Shown in pieces: positions 53,369 through 61,797 of a stretch of 64,000 nucleotides of DNA. The notes beneath the pieces were generated by a model that saw nothing but the letters and a program-made list of their open reading frames with translations, had not been told where the DNA came from and did not search any database. The stretch's first letter is position 1; each line of letters starts with the position of its first letter. This DNA is from CAWELS01 sp964468205 (GTDB lineage: Bacteria; Acidobacteriota; Terriglobia; Bryobacterales; Bryobacteraceae), in contig CAYXVG010000012.1 in the NCBI GenBank assembly GCA_964468205.1, positions 62,001 through 126,000 on the forward strand, read 5' to 3'. Position numbers and translations under genes: made by a program.

Positions 53369-53925
53369 AGTTACTCCTGGCCGGCCTTCTCAGTTGGAAT
53401 GCGGGCCTCCTAAGCTCTAGTTGTAACTGACGATGTTTCGCTCCATGAGGTTATCCTCAGGGCCGAGAATTCACCGCTGGAAGATGAGCTTGGCCGGCGT
53501 TGACGGGCATATCAAATCGTGCCGGATAGAAGAAAGTACCAACAAGACCCGGGAATCTTCACACCGGTGCGCCCAGACCCGATCGCCACACACAAATCGG
53601 TTACACTAGCGTCAAGTGTACCCCACATGGATGTTATTTATGTAGAATGATAAGTATCTTTCTATTAATTAGTTTACAGAGATGTTTTTCTGGAGTTTTG
53701 CAGAACTGGTAGCCACTATCCGTTTGTGACAAACAGGCAGTTCACTCGCCGGCAACTACCTCGCCGGCCTACCGCTCTATTATCCATAGAGTGGAAAGGC
53801 GGAATGGAGCCCGATTTCCGCAAGTCCTTGATTCTATTGACAATAATATCTATACAGAGAAGCGTGACCCCGATTCTCCGGATCTACGCTGGTAGCTTCC
53901 GGGGACCAGGCATTCGCCCGGCGAT
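53369..53925. other. intergenic region between export cluster and rho
   Basis: This 557-base stretch holds no gene I can support. It contains a local AT-rich section around 53625-53700 and a small hairpin at 53775-53791 (CTCTAT / ATAGAG). It includes the promoter region of the export operon on the minus strand, but no sigma-70 pair with good hexamers was found there. A 67-codon plus-strand frame at 53726 looks spurious. Confidence 0.6.
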
Positions 53926-55515
53926 CTAGGTGCTCATCGAGGAAAGGAATTCGCCGTTCGATTTCGTCTTGTTCAGCTTGTCGAGCAGCAGTTCGATCGA
54001 CTCGACGGCCGAGAGGGGGCTAAGAACTTTGCGCAGCACCCAAACGCGGTTCAACTCGTCAGGCGGGAGGAGCAACTCGTCTTTGCGCGTGCCGCTCTTG
54101 TGAATATCGATGGCGGGAAAAACCCGTTTGTCCACCAACTTCCGGTCGAGGTGAATCTCCATATTCCCGGTACCCTTGAACTCTTCGAAGATCACGTCGT
54201 CCATGCGGCTCCCGGTATCGATCAACGCCGTGGCAACGATGGTCAGCGATCCGCCCTCCTCGATGTTGCGCGCGGCTCCGAAGAAGCGCTTCGGACGCTG
54301 AAGAGCGTTAGAATCCACGCCGCCGGAGAGTACCTTCCCCGAGGGGGGGACCACGGTATTGTATGCCCGGGCGAGACGGGTGATAGAGTCTAGCAGAATC
54401 ACCACATCGCGCTTGTGCTCCACGAGACGCTTGGCCTTCTCGATGACCATTTCCGCCACTTGCACGTGGCGCGAGGCCGGTTCGTCGAACGTGGAACTGA
54501 TGACTTCTCCTTTCACCGAACGCTGCATGTCGGTGACTTCTTCCGGACGTTCGTCAATGAGCAGTACGATGAGATTGATTTCCGGGTGATTCGTAGTGAT
54601 GGAGTTGGCGATTGACTGCAATAGCATGGTCTTGCCGGTGCGGGGCGGTGATACGATGAGGCCGCGCTGCCCTTTGCCGATCGGGGTGAGCATGTCCATC
54701 ACTCGCCCGGAGTAATTTTCCTTGACGGTTTCCAGTTGCACGCGCTCCATTGGATAGAGCGGAGTCAGGTTGTCAAAGAAGATTTTGTTCCGGGCTTCCT
54801 CCGGTGGTTCGAAATTAATCGCGTCCACCTTGATTAAGGCGAAGTACCGTTCGCCTTCTTTCGGTGGGCGGATCTGTCCGGAAACGGTATCGCCGGTTCG
54901 GAGGTCGAAGCGGCGAATCTGCGACGGGGAGACGTATACATCGTCGGGACCGGGCAGGTAGTTGTATTCCGGCGCCCGCAGGAAGCCGAAGCCATCGGGC
55001 AGGCATTCGAGCACACCCTCGGAGAAGATGAGACCGCTCTTTTCAGCCTGTGTCTGCAGGATCTTGAAGATCAACTCTTGTTTCCGGAGACCGGCCGTCC
55101 CCATGACGCTCAGTTCCTTGGCGATGCTGTTGAGCTTCTGGATGCTCATATCCTTCAACTCAACGAGGTCTAGCGTGGAACCGTTGCGGTTACCCCGCTT
55201 TCGCCGGGGCGTCCGTCCGGCCTGAACTTGCTCCCGGTCGCTGGCGGGCTTATTCTCTTTTCTTGGCTGCCCGTCTTTTTGGCTGCGGCCCTCCTTGGCA
55301 TTCCTGAAATCCTTGGAGGGCGTTTCGGTTTCCGGCGGTTTTTCGCCGGACGATTCTTTCGCGTCCGTTGTGTCGCCGGTATTCTTGGCGGCCTTCGGCT
55401 CTTCCTTTGAGCTTTCCGTTTCCTTTTCGCCGGCCGGTTTCGCCTCGGAGGCCTTCACGTTGTCAATTGCGTCTTCTTCGACGCCTTGTTCCGGGTTTTG
55501 CGTATCGCTTGCCAA
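53926..55515 (-). CDS. rho: transcription termination factor Rho with acidic N-terminal extension
   Basis: The RNA-dependent ATPase helicase is about 529 residues. The N-terminal about 110 residues are rich in Lys, Glu, Ser and Pro and appear disordered. The Rho-N domain (DLVELKDMSIQKLNSIAKEL, about 114-133) and the cold-shock RNA-binding domain (ECLPDGFGFLRAPEYNYLP, about 168-186) follow. The Walker A is SPPRTGKTMLLQSIAN (about 287), with VILLDSITRLARAYN near 370. The TTG at 55515 is used with AAGGAG 10 bases before. A GTG at 55458 that overlaps the ysxC stop as GTGA would remove 19 residues and is equally plausible. Confidence 0.95.
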   Translation of the reverse strand: MASDTQNPEQGVEEDAIDNVKASEAKPAGEKETESSKEEPKAAKNTGDTTDAKESSGEKPPETETPSKDFRNAKEGRSQKDGQPRKENKPASDREQVQAGRTPRRKRGNRNGSTLDLVELKDMSIQKLNSIAKELSVMGTAGLRKQELIFKILQTQAEKSGLIFSEGVLECLPDGFGFLRAPEYNYLPGPDDVYVSPSQIRRFDLRTGDTVSGQIRPPKEGERYFALIKVDAINFEPPEEARNKIFFDNLTPLYPMERVQLETVKENYSGRVMDMLTPIGKGQRGLIVSPPRTGKTMLLQSIANSITTNHPEINLIVLLIDERPEEVTDMQRSVKGEVISSTFDEPASRHVQVAEMVIEKAKRLVEHKRDVVILLDSITRLARAYNTVVPPSGKVLSGGVDSNALQRPKRFFGAARNIEEGGSLTIVATALIDTGSRMDDVIFEEFKGTGNMEIHLDRKLVDKRVFPAIDIHKSGTRKDELLLPPDELNRVWVLRKVLSPLSAVESIELLLDKLNKTKSNGEFLSSMST

Positions 55516-56054
55516 ATCTCACTTGCTCCTTGGCCGGTAACGGCCGAGAACAACACTGGTTCGCCATTCGGAAGATGCCTCCGGATGGCGGCCAAGCTCT
55601 GCTGTCTCTCTCTTTGATTCTTTAATTTGTCAAACTTGGTGGCGATCACCAGAAATCGCCGTCCGTGAAACTCCAGCCATTCCTTGAGTTCCAGGTCCTT
55701 ATCCATCCAGCCCCGCCGGGAGTCCAACAATAGGAAGCACAGTACCAGGGTCTGGCGATTGATGAGGTAAGCCTCGATCAGTTCTTTCCACTGGTCCTTC
55801 CGCCCCCGCGGGACTTTAGCGTAACCGTATCCGGGAAGATCCACGAACTGTAGCGCCCCGTCCACCCGAAAAAAGTTAATTACCTGAGTGCAACCGGGCT
55901 TGGAGCTGGTTCGCGCGAGGTCTCTTTCCCGAAGCAGGCAATTCAACAGGCTGGATTTGCCCACGTTGCTCCTGCCGAGGAAAGCGAATTCCGGAAGGTC
56001 CTCCGGCGGAAACTGCCCGGGAAGAGCTGCACTTATTATAAACTCGGCGCGCAT
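55455..56054 (-). CDS. ysxC: ribosome-biogenesis GTPase YsxC/EngB
   Basis: The 199-residue GTPase assists large ribosomal subunit assembly. G1 is FLGRSNVGKSSLLNCL (about residues 25-40), G3 is FVDLPGYGYAKVPRGRK (about 70-86), and G4 is VIATKFDKLKNQ (about 137-148). It lies upstream of rho on the minus strand and its 3' end overlaps the rho reading frame by 61 bases if the TTG start of rho is right. The placement next to lon resembles the lonA-ysxC pair of Bacillus. Confidence 0.96.
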   Translation of the reverse strand: MRAEFIISAALPGQFPPEDLPEFAFLGRSNVGKSSLLNCLLRERDLARTSSKPGCTQVINFFRVDGALQFVDLPGYGYAKVPRGRKDQWKELIEAYLINRQTLVLCFLLLDSRRGWMDKDLELKEWLEFHGRRFLVIATKFDKLKNQRERQQSLAAIRRHLPNGEPVLFSAVTGQGASEIWQAIRKTRNKASKKTQLTT

Positions 56055-56090
56055 GCTCCGTAGCCGGCCTCGTCCTGGCCACTCGCCTTT

Positions 56091-58511
56091 CTAATGAGTT
56101 AATTCGTCCTCACTGTTACGCGACGCCATCTCCGCCGGAGACATCGCCGGCAGCGGTTTCACATCAATCTCTTTTTCGAGAGCGATCTTGAGCACCTCGT
56201 CCATGGATTCCACGAAGTGTAGTTTCATTTCGTTACGAATGTTTTCCGGAGCGTCCGGGAGGTCTTTTTCGTTATCCAGTGGGAGAATGACTTCCCGGAT
56301 ACCGTTGCGATGGGCGGCCAGCAGCTTCTCTTTCAAGCCGCCGATTGGCAGCACCTTACCGCGGAGAGTGATCTCGCCGGTCATCGCGACGTCGCCGCGT
56401 GCCGGAATCTGGGTCAAGCCGCTTACCAATGCGGTAGCAATGGTGATTCCAGCCGAAGGCCCGTCCTTGGGAATAGCGCCTTCGGGTACGTGAACATGAA
56501 TATCCAACTGCCGGTAGAAGTCCCGCGGCAGGCCCAGCGTATGGGCCCGGGAGCGAACATAGCTCATCGCGGCTTGCGCCGACTCCTGCATCACGTCGCC
56601 GAGTTTTCCAGTAGCGAGCAGTTTCCCACGGCCTTCCATGATGGTTGTCTCGGTGGTGAGTATCTGTCCGCCTACTTCCGTCCAGGCCAGGCCGGTGACC
56701 GCGCCCACCTCGTTCTTCTTTTCCGCTTCAAGGTCGCGGTACTTTAATGGTCCGAGCAAACTGCCGGCCTTCTTGGGGTCGATGACTGCCTTCGGCGCTT
56801 TCTTCTTCCCCTTGCCACTCCTGGCTTCCACGACTTTGCGTACAACCTTGCGGCATACGTTTCCGATTTCGCGTTCCAGGTTGCGGACGCCCGCTTCCCG
56901 CGTGTAATTCCGGATCAGGGTTTGCAGGCCTTCGTCCTGGAAGCTGATCTCCTTGGCGCTCAGCCCGGTTTCCTTCATCTGCTTCGGAACCAGGAACCTC
57001 TTGGCGATCTCCATCTTCTCGAGTTCGGTGTAGCCGGAGAGGCGGATCACTTCCATGCGGTCCTGCAGAGCGGGTGGAATGGTGTGCATCACGTTTGCCG
57101 TGGCAATGAAGAACACCTGACTGAGATCATACTCGACATCAAGGTAATGATCAGAGAACATGAAGTTCTGCTCTGGATCGAGCACCTCGAGCAGAGCGGC
57201 GGAAGGATCGCCGCGGAAGTCCGTCGACATCTTGTCGACCTCGTCGAGCATGAAGACCGGGTTCCGCGTGCCGGCCTTCTTCATCATCTGGATAATCTGC
57301 CCCGGCAGCGCTCCGATATATGTCCTGCGGTGTCCGCGCACCTCGGCCTCATCCCGAACGCCGCCGAGCGAGAGCCGTACGAACTTCCTGCCGGTAGCTC
57401 TGGCGATGGACATTCCGAGTGAGGTCTTCCCCACGCCCGGAGGCCCCACAAAGCACAGGATGGAACCACGGGGGTTCTTGACCAGCCGTCGCACGGCGAG
57501 AAACTCGAGGATGCGTTCCTTGATTTTCTCGAGACCGTAGTGATCGTTTTCCAGGATATTCTGGGCGTACTTTAGATCGCGGATCTCGCGGCTCCGCTTC
57601 TTCCACGGCACCGCCAGCAGCCAATCCAGGTAGTTGCGGGAAACGGTGGATTCAGCAGACATCGGCGGCATGTTCTCGAGGCGCTTCAGCTCGGCCATTG
57701 CCTTTTCCTGAGCGTCCTTGGTCATGCCGGCTTGTCCGATCTTCTTCTTCAGCTCGTCGATCTCGCTCTTTTCGCCACGGCCGAGTTCCTTCTGTATCGC
57801 TTTGATCTTTTCGTTGAGGTAGTACTCCTTTTGCGCCTTTTCCATTTGGCGCTTCACACGGCCTTGTATCGTGCGATCGACGTTGAGCTTCTCGATTTCG
57901 ATATCGAGCATCTCCGCCACCCGGGTCAACCGGTCAACGGGATCAAAAATCTCCAACAGCTCCTGCTTTTCTTCGATGGTGAGTTGCAGGTTAGCCCCGA
58001 CCGTATCGGCCAGTTTCCCGGGTTCATCCACCCGGATTGCCGCGATCATCGTTTCGTAGTTGAGGTTCTGGCTCAGCTTGACATATTGCTCGAAAAGGCT
58101 GGTGACGCGGCCGACCAGAGCTTCGAGTTGCGGGCCCGCCTCAACGTTAAAGCGGTACTCCTTGACCGTCGCCTGGAAGAATCCTTCTTCTTCGCTTACC
58201 GAGACGACCTTGCCCCGCTCGACCCCCTCGACAAGAACCTTGATATTGCCGTCGGGCAGCTTCAGGCTCTGCACGATGTTCGCCACGGTGCCAATGTTGT
58301 AGATTTCGCCGGGCCGAGGCTCGTCAATCGATGCATCGTGCTGAGTGGCGAGGAATATTTTCTTATCCTGCGACAGCGCCTGTTCCAGGGCGCGGACACT
58401 GGATTCGCGGCCGACAACGAACGGGGTCATCATGTGGGGGAAAATCACCACATCCCGAATTGGCATCATCGGCAATCGCCGTGTCTCCGGTTTTTCCTTA
58501 GAAGTTAACAT
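56091..58511 (-). CDS. lon: ATP-dependent endopeptidase Lon
   Basis: The 806-residue AAA+ protease has a full Lon N domain (LPMMPIRDVVIFPHMMTPF, about 14-32), the Walker A GPPGVGKTSLGMSI (about 362), the sensor/Walker B area (FMLDEVDKM) and the serine protease domain with KDGPSAGITIATALVSG (catalytic Ser, about 694). Length is normal. It degrades damaged and short-lived regulatory proteins. The leader between clpX and lon contains a long inverted repeat. Confidence 0.97.
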   Translation of the reverse strand: MLTSKEKPETRRLPMMPIRDVVIFPHMMTPFVVGRESSVRALEQALSQDKKIFLATQHDASIDEPRPGEIYNIGTVANIVQSLKLPDGNIKVLVEGVERGKVVSVSEEEGFFQATVKEYRFNVEAGPQLEALVGRVTSLFEQYVKLSQNLNYETMIAAIRVDEPGKLADTVGANLQLTIEEKQELLEIFDPVDRLTRVAEMLDIEIEKLNVDRTIQGRVKRQMEKAQKEYYLNEKIKAIQKELGRGEKSEIDELKKKIGQAGMTKDAQEKAMAELKRLENMPPMSAESTVSRNYLDWLLAVPWKKRSREIRDLKYAQNILENDHYGLEKIKERILEFLAVRRLVKNPRGSILCFVGPPGVGKTSLGMSIARATGRKFVRLSLGGVRDEAEVRGHRRTYIGALPGQIIQMMKKAGTRNPVFMLDEVDKMSTDFRGDPSAALLEVLDPEQNFMFSDHYLDVEYDLSQVFFIATANVMHTIPPALQDRMEVIRLSGYTELEKMEIAKRFLVPKQMKETGLSAKEISFQDEGLQTLIRNYTREAGVRNLEREIGNVCRKVVRKVVEARSGKGKKKAPKAVIDPKKAGSLLGPLKYRDLEAEKKNEVGAVTGLAWTEVGGQILTTETTIMEGRGKLLATGKLGDVMQESAQAAMSYVRSRAHTLGLPRDFYRQLDIHVHVPEGAIPKDGPSAGITIATALVSGLTQIPARGDVAMTGEITLRGKVLPIGGLKEKLLAAHRNGIREVILPLDNEKDLPDAPENIRNEMKLHFVESMDEVLKIALEKEIDVKPLPAMSPAEMASRNSEDELTH

Positions 58512-58549
58512 GCTGTGTCTTGGAGTATCTTTTTGGGTGGTGCGCCTCC

Positions 58550-58661
58550 CGGCGTCTTCTACCGCCTCAGGCGGTGCGGCTACCCTCTCTCACGCCGGAC
58601 TATCAGCTCAAATCACCGCCCGCGAGCGGCTATATCATCCCAGCCTGATAAGAAGACGCCG
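58550..58661 (-). repeat. 11-bp inverted repeat around a 7-bp hairpin in the lon leader
   Basis: GGCGTCTTCT (58551-58560) is perfectly complementary to AGAAGACGCC (58651-58660), extendable by one base pair. Just inside the first arm, ACCGCCT-C-AGGCGGT (58561-58575) forms its own hairpin. In the minus-strand transcript this lies between the clpX stop and the lon start, so the leader could fold into a long stem. Confidence 0.5.
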
Positions 58662-58688
58662 CCTAGTATTACTCACGACGGCTAGTTA

Positions 58689-59957
58689 TCAGCCGGCCTT
58701 CTCGAGCGGCGCGACGGTAACCTTGCGGGTGATGACCATCTCCTTCGTTACCAGGAACTCTCGGACCTTCTTGTAGGAGGGGAGATAGTACATCAGATCC
58801 AGCATGAGATCCTCAAGGATCGTCCGCAAGCCTCGCGCTCCTACTTTTCGCTCCATTGCGAGCGCGGCTACGGCCTCAAGAGCCTCATCGCTAAAACTCA
58901 GTTTAACATTTTCGAACTCGAAGAGACGCTGATATTGTTTCACAATCGCATTCTTCGGCTTCGTTAGTATCTGCACCAGGGCTTCCTGGCTCAAGTCGCT
59001 CAGAACCGCAACAACCGGCAGGCGGCCGATGAATTCCGGGATGAAACCGGATTTGATCAAGTCCACCGGCTGCACCTTTTCGAGAATATTAAGATCGCGG
59101 CGGCCGCTTGCACGGCGGGCGCCGTCGCGCTGCTGGGTTTCGCTGGCAAATCCCATCGCCGAGCGTCCCACCCGGTGAGAAATCGTCTTCTCCAACCCCA
59201 CGAACGCGCCCCCGCAGATGAAGAGTATATTCGACGTATCCACCGGAGTAAACTCCTGGTGCGGGTGCTTGCGGCCGCCTTGAGGAGGAACGTTTGCCAC
59301 CGTGCCCTCGAGAATCTTCAGCAGCGCCTGCTGAACGCCTTCGCCGGAGACGTCGCGGGTTATGGACGGATTCTCGTCCTTCCGGCCGATCTTGTCGATT
59401 TCGTCAATGTAGATAATCCCTTGCTGGCAGCGCTGGACGTCCCAGTCGGCATTCTGCAACAGACGGAGCACAATATTCTCGACGTCTTCGCCGACGTAGC
59501 CCGCTTCGGTGAGCGTGGTGGCGTCCACAATCGCAAATGGAACGTCAAGAAACCGCGCGAGAGTCTGTGCCAGCAGAGTCTTCCCCGTACCGGTGGGCCC
59601 GATGAGCATGATGTTGCTCTTCCCCAGCTCGACGTCGGAAGACCGCTGCTTGTTCATCTGAATGCGCTTGTAGTGGTTGTAGACTGCGACAGCCAGTTTT
59701 TTCTTGACCGGATCCTGGCCCACTACGTACTCATCCAAATAATCCTTGATCTCGAGTGGTTTTGGCAGCTTTGCCGGCGCGCCTTGGGGATGGTCACGCT
59801 GGTCATCCTCGAGAATCGAGTTGCATACGGCGATACACTCATCGCAGATATACACTCGCGGATAATCGCTCGGGGAGGAAATGAGTTTTCCGACTACGTC
59901 CTGGCTCTTGTGGCAAAAAGAACAGCGCGGTGCGTCGTCCGTTCCTGATCTTCTCAC
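58689..59957 (-). CDS. clpX: ATP-dependent Clp protease ATP-binding subunit ClpX
   Basis: The 422-residue unfoldase feeds substrates to ClpP. The N-terminal zinc-binding domain is CSFCHKSQD with ICDECIAVC (about residues 12-45), the Walker A GPTGTGKTLLAQ (about 115), GYVGEDVENIVL (about 150), the Walker B IIYIDEIDKIGR (about 180), and RVGRS and the C-terminal KVGARGLRTILED follow. The start is GTG at 59957. clpP and tig, usually upstream, are not in the window. Confidence 0.96.
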   Translation of the reverse strand: MRRSGTDDAPRCSFCHKSQDVVGKLISSPSDYPRVYICDECIAVCNSILEDDQRDHPQGAPAKLPKPLEIKDYLDEYVVGQDPVKKKLAVAVYNHYKRIQMNKQRSSDVELGKSNIMLIGPTGTGKTLLAQTLARFLDVPFAIVDATTLTEAGYVGEDVENIVLRLLQNADWDVQRCQQGIIYIDEIDKIGRKDENPSITRDVSGEGVQQALLKILEGTVANVPPQGGRKHPHQEFTPVDTSNILFICGGAFVGLEKTISHRVGRSAMGFASETQQRDGARRASGRRDLNILEKVQPVDLIKSGFIPEFIGRLPVVAVLSDLSQEALVQILTKPKNAIVKQYQRLFEFENVKLSFSDEALEAVAALAMERKVGARGLRTILEDLMLDLMYYLPSYKKVREFLVTKEMVITRKVTVAPLEKAG

Positions 59958-60279
59958 GTGCTAACCCCCGGGAGAATGGCTTCGATGAGCATGAATAGGA
60001 GACGAATCGAAACCCGTCATTTCTATTATCGCCCGAATCTGCCCGTTCGGGCAATCCCCGCGGGAGAATGGGGCACTAGTTGGTGTGCAAAGCCGCTTTC
60101 AGGATTCGGTTTCCCGCGGCCTGGGATCATTCCTAACCCGGCGCCTGGCGCGGCTTAAACGACCGTCTCAGTGCTTCACACTGCTTTCCAGCAGTAGGCC
60201 GTAACTAGCGTATTTCGTTGTGGATAGGAAAAAAGCAGGGGTGGTGAAAGCGCTTTGAGGCGGAGCGATCGCCACCCGC
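59958..60279. other. intergenic region upstream of clpX
   Basis: About 320 bases without a supported gene. It includes the likely clpX promoter (60025-60054) and two short hairpins: TGCCCGttCGGGCA at 60040-60053, which overlaps the -35, and ACTGCTttccAGCAGT at 60180-60195. It separates clpX from the sulfatase gene on the same strand. Confidence 0.55.
60025..60054 (-). promoter_or_regulatory. candidate sigma-70 promoter of clpX with overlapping inverted repeat
   Basis: On the minus strand TTGCCC (60049-60054) and GATAAT (60025-60030) are 18 bases apart, about 68 bases before the clpX GTG. A 6-bp inverted repeat TGCCCGttCGGGCA covers the -35 and could be an operator. Confidence 0.4.
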
Positions 60280-61716
60280 CTACCGGGCCACGTGGCGCTT
60301 AAATGCGTCCGTGAGGTACTGATTGTAATCGTACGGAGCCTCGGCGGACCATGGGGCGTTTTGTTCCGGCAGATACTTCCTCAAGCGCTCCTTCACGGAT
60401 GCAAACTCGGGCAGTTCCGCAAGATTTCGCCACTCGTTGCCATCGTTCCGATGGTCGTAGAGTTCCTCGGAGCCATCCTCGTAACGGACATACCGGAAGC
60501 GCTCCGTCCGCACGGCGTGGTTGTTCCGGCCGTACGTAGTCAGGGCAGCGTGCCGCCATTCAGCTCGAGGATTCTCGACCAGGGTACGCAGGCTGTGACC
60601 CTCATTCGCCGCGTTGGGCGGAAGCCCGCACAGATCAAGAAGAGTGGGATACAGATCGATCATGCCGGCGGGCTTGGTGCATACCTGGGACGCCGGGAGC
60701 CCGGGGCCGGCCACGATCAATGGCGCACACGTCGCCTCCTCCCACAGCGAATGCTTCGCGAAACGGTTCTTCTCGCCGATGTGGTAGCCGTGATCGCCCC
60801 AGAGGACGACAATCGTATTGTCCGCGTATGAGCTTTTCGCGAGAGCGTCGAGTACTTCACCCACATAGTGGTCCACGAAAGAGACGCAGGCAAGGTAGGC
60901 CTGCACGATGTACTTCCACTCGCCGTTCTTCTTTGCCCATTCGGTGGTAGGCATCATCGGCAGTTCGGCGAGGCGAACTCCGAGATCGGGGATATCGCCA
61001 TAGTCGCCCGGCAGATATGGCGGCATGGCGAGTTCGCCGGCCGGGTAGAGATCGAACCACTTCTTCGGAACGTGCCAGGGCACGTGAGGCCGCAGAAAGC
61101 CGGCCGCAAGGAAGAATGGCTTTTGGTGCTCGCGAAGGAGACGCTCCTTGACCCACTGCGCCGTGCCGTAATCCGGCATCTCCTGGTCGGTCTCGGGATA
61201 CGGTCCCCAGTCCGTGCTTGTCTTCGCGGCATTCCACTTCAGGCGCTTCGGAGGAGTAGGGCCAAAGCCGCGCACGCGCCCCCCGGACTCGTCCACGCTT
61301 CCGGCCGGAACATGCTGGTGAAAGAGCTTGCCGACCGCCATTGTGTGATAGCCGTGATCCCGGAAGTACTCGAACAGGAACGGGGTTTCACGGACCGCTT
61401 CGCTCGCCTGCCGCAACTTGCCGTCATTGATCTGCCCGTAGATCCCGGTAGTGGAGGGCAGCAATCCGGTCATGATACTGGCGCGCGAAGGCCCGCAGAT
61501 GGGAGCCTGGCAATGCGCGTTCGTGAACAGAGTGCCGCGGGAGGCGAGCCGGTCGATGTTCGGTGTCTTGACGTCAGGGTGGCCGCCCATGCATCCCAGC
61601 CAGTCGTTCAAATCGTCGATGGCCAGGAACAGCACATTCGGATGCTTGTCATCCGCCGCCAGCGCCGGCAATGCCCCGAGGGCCTGGAGGGTTGTTAAGA
61701 ACTGTCTGCGATCCAT
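60280..61716 (-). CDS. formylglycine-dependent sulfatase, secreted
   Basis: The ATG at 61716 starts a 478-residue protein; a much longer frame exists upstream but it is antisense to the symporter gene. A Tat-like signal (MDRRQFLTTLQALGALPALAA) precedes the N-terminal metal site LFLAIDDLNDWLGCMGGHPD. The sulfatase motif C-x-P-S-R is present in ICGPSRASIMTGLLPSTTGI (about residues 85-104), where Cys becomes formylglycine. The C-terminal half holds WGDHGYHIGEKNRFAKHSLW. The protein resembles iduronate-2-sulfatase-type hydrolases, but the sulfated substrate is unknown. Confidence 0.9.
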   Translation of the reverse strand: MDRRQFLTTLQALGALPALAADDKHPNVLFLAIDDLNDWLGCMGGHPDVKTPNIDRLASRGTLFTNAHCQAPICGPSRASIMTGLLPSTTGIYGQINDGKLRQASEAVRETPFLFEYFRDHGYHTMAVGKLFHQHVPAGSVDESGGRVRGFGPTPPKRLKWNAAKTSTDWGPYPETDQEMPDYGTAQWVKERLLREHQKPFFLAAGFLRPHVPWHVPKKWFDLYPAGELAMPPYLPGDYGDIPDLGVRLAELPMMPTTEWAKKNGEWKYIVQAYLACVSFVDHYVGEVLDALAKSSYADNTIVVLWGDHGYHIGEKNRFAKHSLWEEATCAPLIVAGPGLPASQVCTKPAGMIDLYPTLLDLCGLPPNAANEGHSLRTLVENPRAEWRHAALTTYGRNNHAVRTERFRYVRYEDGSEELYDHRNDGNEWRNLAELPEFASVKERLRKYLPEQNAPWSAEAPYDYNQYLTDAFKRHVAR

Positions 61717-61797
61717 CACGCAGCCGAGTATATCGAATGCGCTACGCTGATTCCTTATTAGCCTGTCCACCCGGCCGGCTACCGCGGTAAGAATCCG

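Noticed and set aside
53726..53929. 67-codon plus-strand reading frame in the intergenic region before rho
   Set aside because: No Shine-Dalgarno, no recognisable domain, and it runs into the 3' end of rho on the other strand.
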